Assembly (NCBI GenBank): GCA_905372355.1
Contig: CAJPOT010000003.1
Location: 62,001-126,000, forward strand
Direction of reading: 5' to 3'
Length of the DNA stretch: 64,000 bases
Origin: an uncultured Selenomonas sp.
Lineage (GTDB): Bacteria > Bacillota > Negativicutes > Selenomonadales > Selenomonadaceae
The stretch's first letter is position 1; each line of letters starts with the position of its first letter. The translations under genes were made by a program, and so were the position numbers. Below the pieces are notes generated by a model. That model saw nothing but the letters and a program-made list of their open reading frames with translations, was not told where the DNA came from and made no database searches. Of this stretch, positions 53,385 to 61,423 are shown one piece after another.

Positions 53385-56300
53385 TCGGCATCCTCCTGTC
53401 CTTTCAATTCCATGCTGTCCATCAATTCTGCATCCTCGTGGCTTTGCAGACGCCGATAGGAAAAGCCCGGCACGAGCGGGTCGAAGCCGCAGACGGCGAT
53501 GTACGGGCAGAAGCGGCATGCCGTCCTGTCCTTGAGGCGGTACGGCAGGGCGCGCACCTCGCCCGAGAGGATCTGCCTTCCCGTATCCTTGAGAATGTAG
53601 GCGATGTAGTCGAGCAGGATGGCGAACTCCTCTTCCGTCTTGACGTAATCGAGCTTCCGTTTGTCGATCTCGCCCTTCTTCGTCAAGGCGACCTTCGTGA
53701 AGCTGAAGGTGCTGTCGAGTGCGCGTATGACGTCGGCGTCCGCGAGCACCCAGCCGGGCATCTTGAGCTGCCCCTGCAGAAGCTTCTTCGCCTCTGCCTC
53801 ATCGATGCGATGGGGCGCTGTGACGAGCGGATTCTTCAAGAAGCAGTAGAGCATCGCTGCGGGCAGAAGTTCCTTTTCCTCGGTGTGCGCGAGGAGGTTT
53901 CTGGCGACGAGCAGATAGGTCAGAAGCTGCAGCCTCAGACCGTAGTACACCTCGACGAGGTTGATGTATGCCGCGCCCGTCTTGTAGTCGAGGATGAGGA
54001 AGTAGCGCCCCGCCTCGTCCATGTCAATGCGGTCGATCTGTCCGGTGATTTCGAGCGAAGAGCCGTCAGCGAGCGCATACGTCAGCGGCGGCAGGCTGCC
54101 CGCACCGCGTCCGAAGGAACGCTCGAAGGCGACGGGGCGGAACTCGCTGGCCGCATCGAGTTCGATGAGGCGCACGAGCGCCTTTTTCGCCGTCTCCTCG
54201 ATGCGCACGAGGAGATTCTCGTACTGCTTCGAGCTCAAGAGGATTTCATTCTGCAGCCGCGGCGCAAGCAGGCCAAGGATCTCATGCAGGATCTCGCCGC
54301 ACTCCTCTTCACCTACGTCGCGCCAGCGTCTGCCGTCCTTTTTCAGCCGCTCGCCAAATTCGCGCAGGGCCGCATGAAGCAGCACGCCGAGGTCGAGCGT
54401 GCGAAAGCCATGCTCGGGGCGCTCCGCCAGATGCAGGCCATAGCGTGCGAAGTGCTGGAAAGGACAGGCGCGAAATGACTCAAAGCGCGTGACGCTGCCG
54501 CGCAGACGGCGATTCTTCGTGTAGAGCGCCGCCGCCAGCTCCTTGGGCAGAAGCTCCGCCGCAGCATGCGAAAATATGCCCTGCAGCACTTTCTGCAGGA
54601 CAATGCTCATCTTTTTCTCCCCCAACGCCCAGTTGTAGACGTCGCACCAAAAAGGCTCAAGCGTCCCCTTCTCGCGGTAGCTGCGCAGCGCCGCCGCCAG
54701 AGCCGTCACCGCCTGACGACCGCCCGCAAAGAGGCGGCGCTCCGCCCCCTCCAACGGAACGGTCTGCAAAGAGACGGCAGGCAGGACGGTGCGGATCTGC
54801 CCGAGCAGAGAGGCGGGCAGGAGAGCCTTTCCCTCCGTATCGGCGAGAGCATAGGAAACCCACAGATAGTCACGCGCTTCCGTGAATCCTTTGTAGAGCA
54901 GGAATCTCTCGTTGAAACTTCCCTCGACGGAGCCTTGCGGAAGCTCCAGCCCGGCCTCCTTCAAATGCAGCCGATCAGCATCGGAGAGCAACCCCTTCTC
55001 CTGGCTGCGGCGCGGCATGACGCCTTCGTTCGCGCCGAGAATGTAGATGGCACGTACATTTTCTACACTGTTCCGGTCGAAGTCGGCGACGGTAACATAG
55101 TCGAGTCCCGGCGGAATCAAGGAAATCTGCAGGGCGTCAAGCCCGTCGCCCAAGACGTCCTCAAATTCGCGCACCTTGATCGTCTCGTCGCCGCTCGTCT
55201 CTGCCATCTGTTCCAACAGGGAGATGACGTCGTCCCAGATTTGACGATGCTCGCGCGACTCAGCGAGGCGACCCGCCTTCTCAGCCTCGTCCGCCCACCG
55301 CTCCAACGTCTGCGGCACGTCGAGCGCGAGCAGCAGACGATAGAGCGCCTCAGCGTAGCCGCGCACCGTCGATGCCGCCTTCACCTGAGCCGCAAACTCT
55401 TGCAGGGGCTCTGCCACGGCGCGGCGGCAGGAATTGATCTGACGGAGGCGCTCCGCTTCCTTCTGCGTCGCGTCCTCTTCTTCCTCGTCCAGACTGCGGC
55501 GGCTATGCCAATGCCAATCCTCTTCCATCGTCCAGCGCGAGCCGCGAATGCCGAATTCCAGCACATAATTTTCAAGCAGGTCGATCTGACCGCGCGTCTT
55601 TTGGAAAAAGCCCGTCTTCAGTGCGCGGAACATGGCATCGTAGCGCCAGCCGCGCAGCACCTCGAAAGCCGAGCGCACGAGCTCGGCGAGCGGATGATGG
55701 ACGCCCTCACGCTTGTTGTCGCGAAAGTACGGGATGCCGCAGTCCTCAAGCGTCAGAGCGAGCATGTCGCCGTAGGCAGCCTCGTCGCGCGTCAGGATGG
55801 CGATGTCGCGCCAGCGCAGCCCCTTCTCGCGGCACAGGCGCACGATGTCGGCAGCCGCCGCCTCCATTTCCAGCCGCCTCGTCGCCGCCTCGACGAGCGC
55901 GACGCCCGCCGCCCCTGCCTGCGGTACGAGAGGGAAGGAAAACGCCGTGCGCTCGATGGCGGCGAGCGCATCGCTTTGAAAGCGCCGCCTCTCCTCCAAG
56001 CTGCGCACGCGCACGGGAATCTGCATCTCCTGCGCCAACCGCCGCAGCTGCTGCAAGGTCTGCGCCTGCCGATAGAAGAGACTGCCCTCGCGCTGCATGG
56101 CCGCCTCGTCCGTCGGATCGAACGTCAGAGTGATATGCACATTCTTCGCCTTTTGGAAGAGCGCCGCCAGGATCTTTCTTTCCTGCGGATTGAAGAAAGA
56201 GAAGCCGTCAACCCATACCTCTGCCCCCTCCAAAAGGCGCGAGGAAGGAATCTTCTCGGCAAGCGCGTCGAGCATGTCGCCCGTATCGTTGTAGCGTCCC

Positions 56301-56815
56301 GCCATCTTCTCCCGATAACGGCTGTAGATGAGCGCGAGATCCGCGAGCTTTCGGCACAGATCATCGTCAGCGAGCGCAGATTTCGCCTGCAGCAGGGCGT
56401 CGCCGTCGATGCCGTAACTGCGCATCTCCTCCATGGCTCTTTCCAGCGTCTCTGTAAAGCCGCGCTGCTTCGCCGCACGCGCGAATGCCTGCAGGCTCTC
56501 TCCTTCTTCGGCGAGGATGCGTTTCAGCAGCAGCCGTCTGCCCACACTCGTGATGCGTGCGGCTGCCGCGCCACCCGTCTCCTGCAGCACATGACGCGCA
56601 AAGCGCTTGAAGCCGAACACGAGACCGCGCACGAATCCCTCGCCCGCACCCGCCATCATGGCGGCGAGGCGGCGCTCTGCGCGATACGTCGCATGTTCGG
56701 GCAGGAGAAGCACGAGGGCGCTGCCCATAGGCTCTGCCTTCATGCGCTCCGCCATGCTGGAGAGGCAGTCGTGCGTCTTTCCCGTTCCCGCACGCCCCAG
56801 GATGAACTCGATCAT
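53381..56815 (-). CDS. addB: ATP-dependent helicase/nuclease subunit B
   Basis: Second AddAB subunit: an inactive-helicase-like N-terminus that recognises Chi and a C-terminal nuclease. Walker A FILGRAGTGKT at residues 3-13; nuclease motif LILDYKTGAAY near residue 945; iron-sulfur cysteines of AddB in FRACPFQHF and, at the C-terminus, TACRFCPYIAVCGF, the four-Cys pattern that staples the nuclease. About 1144 residues. ATG at 56815 has GGAG five bases upstream; 48 upstream codons are excluded. First gene of the addBA operon. Confidence 0.96.
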   Translation of the reverse strand: MIEFILGRAGTGKTHDCLSSMAERMKAEPMGSALVLLLPEHATYRAERRLAAMMAGAGEGFVRGLVFGFKRFARHVLQETGGAAAARITSVGRRLLLKRILAEEGESLQAFARAAKQRGFTETLERAMEEMRSYGIDGDALLQAKSALADDDLCRKLADLALIYSRYREKMAGRYNDTGDMLDALAEKIPSSRLLEGAEVWVDGFSFFNPQERKILAALFQKAKNVHITLTFDPTDEAAMQREGSLFYRQAQTLQQLRRLAQEMQIPVRVRSLEERRRFQSDALAAIERTAFSFPLVPQAGAAGVALVEAATRRLEMEAAAADIVRLCREKGLRWRDIAILTRDEAAYGDMLALTLEDCGIPYFRDNKREGVHHPLAELVRSAFEVLRGWRYDAMFRALKTGFFQKTRGQIDLLENYVLEFGIRGSRWTMEEDWHWHSRRSLDEEEEDATQKEAERLRQINSCRRAVAEPLQEFAAQVKAASTVRGYAEALYRLLLALDVPQTLERWADEAEKAGRLAESREHRQIWDDVISLLEQMAETSGDETIKVREFEDVLGDGLDALQISLIPPGLDYVTVADFDRNSVENVRAIYILGANEGVMPRRSQEKGLLSDADRLHLKEAGLELPQGSVEGSFNERFLLYKGFTEARDYLWVSYALADTEGKALLPASLLGQIRTVLPAVSLQTVPLEGAERRLFAGGRQAVTALAAALRSYREKGTLEPFWCDVYNWALGEKKMSIVLQKVLQGIFSHAAAELLPKELAAALYTKNRRLRGSVTRFESFRACPFQHFARYGLHLAERPEHGFRTLDLGVLLHAALREFGERLKKDGRRWRDVGEEECGEILHEILGLLAPRLQNEILLSSKQYENLLVRIEETAKKALVRLIELDAASEFRPVAFERSFGRGAGSLPPLTYALADGSSLEITGQIDRIDMDEAGRYFLILDYKTGAAYINLVEVYYGLRLQLLTYLLVARNLLAHTEEKELLPAAMLYCFLKNPLVTAPHRIDEAEAKKLLQGQLKMPGWVLADADVIRALDSTFSFTKVALTKKGEIDKRKLDYVKTEEEFAILLDYIAYILKDTGRQILSGEVRALPYRLKDRTACRFCPYIAVCGFDPLVPGFSYRRLQSHEDAELMDSMELKGQEDAE

Positions 56816-56847
56816 ATCTTCTCCCTCGTTTCCCATTCGTGCCAAAG

Positions 56848-56887
56848 AAAAATGCCGCGCGGCATAAAAGATGCCTGCGGCATTTTT
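56848..56887 (-). terminator. Terminator after the CoA-ligase-like gene
   Basis: 11-bp stem AAAAATGCCGC (56848-56858) with GCGGCATTTTT (56877-56887), loop of 18 bases, followed by T-rich sequence on the minus strand. It separates cheR-CoA-ligase-like from addB. Confidence 0.8.
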
Positions 56888-56901
56888 GTCATACAAACGG
56901 C

Positions 56902-57870
56902 TCAGCGCGTCAAGCCGAACGGCGTCGCGAGGCGCACGAACGCACGGCCGCAGCTGCACGGCTCGTCGAGCCGCATGACCGCCTGCCCCGTGCGATAGCG
57001 TATGAGCGGCATCGCCTCTGCGGCGAGCATCGTGACGACAAGCTCGCCCATGCGTCCGGACTCGTGAATGACTTTCGCGCCGCTGAACTCAATGAGCTCC
57101 GTGTAGCAGTAATCCTCCTGCACATGATGCCCCTGCCCCTTGCCGCACGGATAGAAAAGACCCGCCGTGCCCAACTCCGTCGAAGCGAAGAGGTCATGCA
57201 CCTGCGTCTGCAGCCTGTCCGAGATATGGCGTCTCATCGGATTCGAAATCGCCTCGTTCAGACAGACGACCGTCTTTATGGGCAAGGTCGACGGCTCGAT
57301 GTTTTTCATCTGCGCGTGCACGATGAGCTGCATGACGAGCGGCTGGCTCGCCAAGAGCGTATCCATACCCGTCAGGCGCACGAGTTCGACCGCCGACTGC
57401 ATGTCCTCGCCGAGCAGCACGGTCGTCGCGCCGATCACCTCCGCCGCCATCTGCAAATCGAGCAGCTGTCCGTCCGACATGTCGCCGAGAATGCCGACGA
57501 CAGAAGCGCGATGGACGCCCGTCGCTGCGAGAGCACGCGTCAACATGTCGACGTTTCTCGCGATGTCGCCGTTCGTATACATCTTGACGACAGCGCCCGT
57601 ATGATTGCGGCAGCTGATGCGCAGGACACCGCTCAAAGGAAGCGTGAGGAAATCGAACGGCGATGTCGCGAGGATGTCGGGCAGAGAAGTGAACGGCAAT
57701 TTCTCGATGTCTTCCAGCTTCTCAATCTGCGACGCGCAGCCGTTTGCAAACTTCGTGCGGTAAAAGGCGCTCTTCTCACTCGCCCAAGAAACCGCCTTCT
57801 TCAGGCGCACAAGCTGCAAATCCCGCAAATCATCACGGCTCATGCACTCGATCTTCTCGTTTGCAAACAC
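56902..57870 (-). CDS. Degenerate phenylacetate-CoA ligase-like (adenylate-forming) protein
   Basis: 322 residues resembling the N-terminal domain of PaaK-type acyl-CoA ligases: PFTSLPDI near residue 60, the nucleotide segment near residues 200-235 (LFASTELG), and MPLIRYRTGQAVMR then CSCGR near the end. Two key parts are missing: the phosphate-binding loop (SSGTTGKP in PaaK) is CRNHTGAV here, and the chain ends right after CGR, before the hinge aspartate and the C-terminal domain with the catalytic lysine; normal length is about 430. Activity as a ligase is therefore unlikely. GTG start at 57870. It lies 36 bases after cheR and a terminator follows, so the shortening looks fixed rather than a fresh nonsense mutation. 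Confidence 0.7.
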   Translation of the reverse strand: MFANEKIECMSRDDLRDLQLVRLKKAVSWASEKSAFYRTKFANGCASQIEKLEDIEKLPFTSLPDILATSPFDFLTLPLSGVLRISCRNHTGAVVKMYTNGDIARNVDMLTRALAATGVHRASVVGILGDMSDGQLLDLQMAAEVIGATTVLLGEDMQSAVELVRLTGMDTLLASQPLVMQLIVHAQMKNIEPSTLPIKTVVCLNEAISNPMRRHISDRLQTQVHDLFASTELGTAGLFYPCGKGQGHHVQEDYCYTELIEFSGAKVIHESGRMGELVVTMLAAEAMPLIRYRTGQAVMRLDEPCSCGRAFVRLATPFGLTR

Positions 57871-57906
57871 CTGCCCCGCCCCCTTTCCTCAAAGATGTCG
57901 CCTCGC

Positions 57907-58695
57907 TCACGCCAGCGGTCTCTGATAAAAGAAAGGCTGGTAACTTGTGTAGCCGATCTTGCGGAAATTCAAAATTGCCTCCGTCGCGCCGACGAAGAGG
58001 ATGCCTCCGGGCTTCAGTGCGCGGAAGAAGTTCGTGTAGAGGTCGAACTTCGCTTCCTCCGTGAAATAGATGACAACGTTGCGGCAGAGAATCAGATCGA
58101 AGCCCGTCTCAAAGGGATCCTTCAAAAGGTTGTGACGCTTGAACTCGATGAGCTTCTTGATGTCCTCATGCACGGCAAACGTACCGTCGCTTCCCTTCGT
58201 GAAATATTTGTTGAGGCGCGGACTCTCGACGCACTTGAGCTCGTTGTCCGTGTAGACGCCCCTCTTCGCCTTGGCAATGATCTCGACGTCGAGATCCGTC
58301 GCGAGGATGCGATGCTGCTTGCCCGGCGTCATCTCTTTCAAGATCATCGCCAGAGAATACGGCTCAGCGCCAATGGAGCAGCCCGCGCTCCAGATATTGA
58401 GCTTGGGCGAGCGCGTCAACAAATCGGGAATGACGTCCGTCTCAAGCTTCGAGAACTTCTCCGGCGTGCGGAAGAACTCCGAGACGTTGATCGTCAGATA
58501 TTCGATGAAGGCGTCAAACTCCGTCTTGTCCTGCGTCGCCATATCGAAATACTTCGTATACGAATCGTAGCCCTTGCGCGTCACAAGACTGCCGATACGC
58601 CGCTTCATCTGCGGCTCCTTGTAGAGATCAAGGTCGATCTCCGTCTTCGCCTTGAGCTTCCGCTTAAATGCGCCCCAATCCTGATCGTCCAACAT
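57907..58695 (-). CDS. cheR: CheR-type protein-glutamate methyltransferase
   Basis: 262 residues; methylates glutamates on chemoreceptors with S-adenosylmethionine. N-terminal CheR domain with LVTRKGYDSYTKYF and TINVSEFFRTPEKF, then the Rossmann methyltransferase domain: NIWSAGCSIGAEPYSLAMIL (AdoMet-binding GXS/TGXEXYS pattern near residue 100) and LILCRNVVIYF. ATG at 58695 has AGGAGG upstream; the ten codons before it are excluded. No other chemotaxis gene is nearby, so it is an orphan cheR; its partner is the degenerate CoA-ligase-like gene 36 bases downstream. Confidence 0.93.
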   Translation of the reverse strand: MLDDQDWGAFKRKLKAKTEIDLDLYKEPQMKRRIGSLVTRKGYDSYTKYFDMATQDKTEFDAFIEYLTINVSEFFRTPEKFSKLETDVIPDLLTRSPKLNIWSAGCSIGAEPYSLAMILKEMTPGKQHRILATDLDVEIIAKAKRGVYTDNELKCVESPRLNKYFTKGSDGTFAVHEDIKKLIEFKRHNLLKDPFETGFDLILCRNVVIYFTEEAKFDLYTNFFRALKPGGILFVGATEAILNFRKIGYTSYQPFFYQRPLA

Positions 58696-58853
58696 ATTCC
58701 TTTTACCTCCTGCCGGCGGGGACATCGCGTACGCCGCCGCCTCTCATTTCGTTCTACGAAAAGTGCCAAGCCGCTTTTCAAAGCGAGATGACACACCTTA
58801 CTCTTTTTAATTCTACACAAAGGGAAAGAATCCTGTTTTTCTCATGAACGCGC

Positions 58854-58881
58854 TAAAAGGCTGCTGCACTGAGCAGCAGCC
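58854..58881 (-). terminator. Terminator of hsp20
   Basis: Nine-bp stem GGCTGCTGC/GCAGCAGCC (58859-58867 with 58873-58881) followed on the minus strand by TTTTAG, starting 16 bases after the hsp20 stop. Confidence 0.75.
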
Positions 58882-58897
58882 CATGATGACCCTCAGC

Positions 58898-59344
58898 CTA
58901 CTTGATCTCTATGCTGTTCTTTTTGATGTCCTCAACGCCGAGCTTCGGCAGGACAACCTTGAGGATGCCATTCTCCATCGAAGCCGCACTTTCCTCCCAC
59001 TTGATGCCGTCGACGGCGAAGGAACGCTCGAAGCGACCCGTGCGGCGCTCGCGCATCAGATACTTCAAGTGGTTCTCGCGCTCAGGAACTTCCACGGCAA
59101 TCGTCAGATACTTGTCGTCCTCGTAGGTCAGAGAGACGTCTTCCTTGAGGACGCCGGGCAGTTCCGCTTCAATCTCATAGTAATTTTCTTCATCGAGGAT
59201 GTCGCAGCGAAAAGAAGCGAGCGCCCCCGTCACCTTGCCAATGGGATTGAGCGGCTGCTCCATGATGAAGTCCACCACGCGCTCCACCGTATCGCGCGTC
59301 TTCTCCGCATTGTTTCGGAAATTGAAAGGTATGCTGCGAATCAT
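58898..59344 (-). CDS. Small heat shock protein, Hsp20 family
   Basis: 148 residues: variable N-terminus, alpha-crystallin domain (residues 45-138) with EAELPGVLKEDVSLTYEDDKYLTI and the C-terminal signature GILKVVLPK. Functions as an ATP-independent holdase that binds unfolding proteins in oligomers. ATG at 59344 has GGAGG seven bases upstream. Monocistronic, with a sigma-70 promoter (59391-59419) and no CIRCE or HrcA box that I could see. Confidence 0.94.
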   Translation of the reverse strand: MIRSIPFNFRNNAEKTRDTVERVVDFIMEQPLNPIGKVTGALASFRCDILDEENYYEIEAELPGVLKEDVSLTYEDDKYLTIAVEVPERENHLKYLMRERRTGRFERSFAVDGIKWEESAASMENGILKVVLPKLGVEDIKKNSIEIK

Positions 59345-59390
59345 GACGTTTTCCTCCGATCAACACTCACGTCCTATTCTCATTTCTTAT

Positions 59391-59419
59391 ATTATACGGT
59401 GTTTTGCTAAAAAATTCAA
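59391..59419 (-). promoter_or_regulatory. Promoter of hsp20
   Basis: -35 TTGAAT (59414-59419), 17-base spacer, -10 TATAAT (59391-59396); expected start about 40 bases before the ATG. Confidence 0.7.
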
Positions 59420-59446
59420 GCGACGGACAAGGTGGTCGAGGAAAAA

Positions 59447-60487
59447 TCAAGAGGTCAGCTTCATGTGGCGGCGCAGCAGATAGAGAAAGTACGGCGTACC
59501 GATAAATGCCGTCATGATGCCCACGCGGATCTCCATGCCTTGAAGCAGGATGCGCCCCAAGGAGTCGCAGACGACGAGGAATATGCCGCCGGCCAGGAGG
59601 CTTGCAGGCAGCAGCTTCCGATGGTCAGGGCCGATCAGGAGGCGCATCATGTGCGGCACGACGAGTCCGACGAAGCCGATGTTGCCGCTGATGCAGACGC
59701 CCGCCGCCGTCGTCAGCGACGCGAGCGCCAGAAACAGCAGGCGGAAGAAGGTCACGGGCATGCCTGCGGCACGCGCCTCGACCTCGCCGAATGCGAGGAG
59801 GTTCAGATGGCGTGAGAGGAGCAGCATGAGGAAGACGCCGCCGCTGATCGGCGCGATTCCCAGAAGGACATGATCCCAGCGGCGATAGTCGAGGCCGCCG
59901 ATCGTCCAGAAAAGGTACTGCTGCATCTTCTGCTCGTTCATGACCGTGAGAATCGCTGCCGTGCACGCGCCGAGGAACATGCCGACGACGACGCCCGAGA
60001 GCAGGAGCGTCATGACAGGAATGCGCCCGTGGCGCATGGAAAGCGACACGGTAAGCCCCACGGCGAGCATGGAGCCCGTGAAGGCGAAAGCAGGCAGCGA
60101 AAAGACGCTGACAGCGGAGACGCCGAGCGCGATGGCGAGCACAGCTCCGACGGAAGCACCGCTCGATACGCCGATGATGCCGGGATCGGCGAGCGGGTTG
60201 CTGAAGATGCCCTGCAGCACTGCACCGGAGATGCCCAGCCCCGCCCCCACCATGAGGCCGACGAGCGTGCGCGGCAGACGGATGTGCCAGAGCACCGCCT
60301 GCTGCTCGGGCGTAACCGTGACATCGGAAAAGAATGGCAGACCCGCCGCATGGGAGAAAGCTGCGAGCACGCACTCCATTGAGATGTCGTACTGCCCTGA
60401 GCTCATCGACAGGACGACGGCGAAGATGACGAGACACGGCAGAAGAAGCCAAAGAAAGAAGTTTTTCTTCTCGCAGAATCTTTTCAC
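59447..60487 (-). CDS. FecCD/BtuC-family ABC importer permease
   Basis: 346-residue permease with about ten transmembrane helices, typical of importers for siderophore-iron, heme or cobalamin. Seen: the LPRTLVGLMVGAGLGISGAVLQGIFSNPLADPGIIGVSSGAS block (family signature near residue 75) and, near residue 275, the hydrophobic GLVVPHMMRLLIGPDHRKLLP segment that includes the coupling helix. Its ATG overlaps the ATPase stop codon. No substrate-binding protein gene follows before hsp20, so it must lie outside the window or elsewhere. Last gene of the nitrogenase-like operon. Confidence 0.92.
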   Translation of the reverse strand: MKRFCEKKNFFLWLLLPCLVIFAVVLSMSSGQYDISMECVLAAFSHAAGLPFFSDVTVTPEQQAVLWHIRLPRTLVGLMVGAGLGISGAVLQGIFSNPLADPGIIGVSSGASVGAVLAIALGVSAVSVFSLPAFAFTGSMLAVGLTVSLSMRHGRIPVMTLLLSGVVVGMFLGACTAAILTVMNEQKMQQYLFWTIGGLDYRRWDHVLLGIAPISGGVFLMLLLSRHLNLLAFGEVEARAAGMPVTFFRLLFLALASLTTAAGVCISGNIGFVGLVVPHMMRLLIGPDHRKLLPASLLAGGIFLVVCDSLGRILLQGMEIRVGIMTAFIGTPYFLYLLRRHMKLTS

Positions 60488-61326
60488 GACGCTGCCTCCT
60501 CCCTTCCCAAGATGACCTGCAGGAGATGTGATTTCTTTCCTGCACCCTTCTCCGCCTCCGTGAAGACCTCCGCATGATTCGTCAGCGGATTCTCCACGAC
60601 CTTGACAGGCGCACCGTAGGCGCGTGTCAGAAGCTCTGCCGTCAGCACCTCGCGCGGCAGGCCGTCGGCGAGGAGCGCACCGCGCCCGATGAGCAGGAGG
60701 CGCGAGCAGAAGCGTGCGGCGAGGGAAAGCTCATGCGCGACGAGCACGACGGTCTTGCCCGCTGCACAAAGCTCGCGGCAAAAACGGAAGATTTCCTCCT
60801 GATAGATGATGTCCAGTCCCGTTGCCGGCTCATCGAGAAAGAGCACGGGCGTCTGCTGCGCGAGTACCTTGGCGAGCAGCACGCGCTGGCGCTGTCCGCC
60901 CGACATGGCCTGAAGCGGCTTCTCCGCCAGTTCCGCGACGCCCGTGTACGCCATGCACGCCTCAGCGATGGCGATATCGTGCGCCTGCTCCTGCCGCCAC
61001 CACGAGAGATACGGATAGCGTCCCGAGAGCACGACCTCGCGCGCCGAATAATCGAACGTCATCTCCAGATGCTGCTGCAGATAAGCGGCGCTTTTCGCAA
61101 ACTCCTTCGCCGGCAAATCGCCGATTCTCTGTCCCATGACAGAGATCTCGCCCGCGAGCGGCGCCAAGATGCCGCGCATCGTCTTCAAAAGCGTGCTCTT
61201 GCCCGCGCCGTTCGGCCCGATGAGACCGACCATCTCGCCCGCTGCAATGCCGAACGAGACGTTCTCCAAGATCACCTGCCGCTCATAGCCCGCATAAAGG
61301 CCCTCAACCCGTATCATTTCCTGCAA
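60484..61326 (-). CDS. FecE/BtuD-family ABC importer ATPase
   Basis: 280-residue ATPase that pairs with the permease downstream. Walker A IGPNGAGKST near residue 36, Q-loop, signature MSGGQRQRVLLAKVLAQQ, Walker B LFLDEPATGLD and the switch histidine VAHE. TTG at 61326 has AGGAG nine bases upstream; an ATG at 61317 is also in frame. A 98-base gap with a perfect 14-bp inverted repeat separates it from the nitrogenase-like subunit upstream. Substrate class is iron complex or corrinoid (family knowledge), not decided by sequence. Confidence 0.92.
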   Translation of the reverse strand: MQEMIRVEGLYAGYERQVILENVSFGIAAGEMVGLIGPNGAGKSTLLKTMRGILAPLAGEISVMGQRIGDLPAKEFAKSAAYLQQHLEMTFDYSAREVVLSGRYPYLSWWRQEQAHDIAIAEACMAYTGVAELAEKPLQAMSGGQRQRVLLAKVLAQQTPVLFLDEPATGLDIIYQEEIFRFCRELCAAGKTVVLVAHELSLAARFCSRLLLIGRGALLADGLPREVLTAELLTRAYGAPVKVVENPLTNHAEVFTEAEKGAGKKSHLLQVILGREEAAS

Positions 61327-61349
61327 ATTCCACCGCTCCTTTGCTCGGA

Positions 61350-61411
61350 AAGCACGGATAAATCCACTTACCCTTCTTCACACATTCGGGCGGCTTTATT
61401 TATCCGTGCTT
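61350..61411. repeat. Perfect inverted repeat between nitrogenase-like and ABC genes
   Basis: AAGCACGGATAAAT (61350-61363) and its exact complement ATTTATCCGTGCTT (61398-61411) around a 34-base loop. A GGA/TCC pair extends it past one bulged base. No T-run follows, so it is not a simple terminator; an mRNA processing or stabilising stem, or a small insertion element remnant, are possible. Confidence 0.55.
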
Positions 61412-61423
61412 CCTTTATGACAT

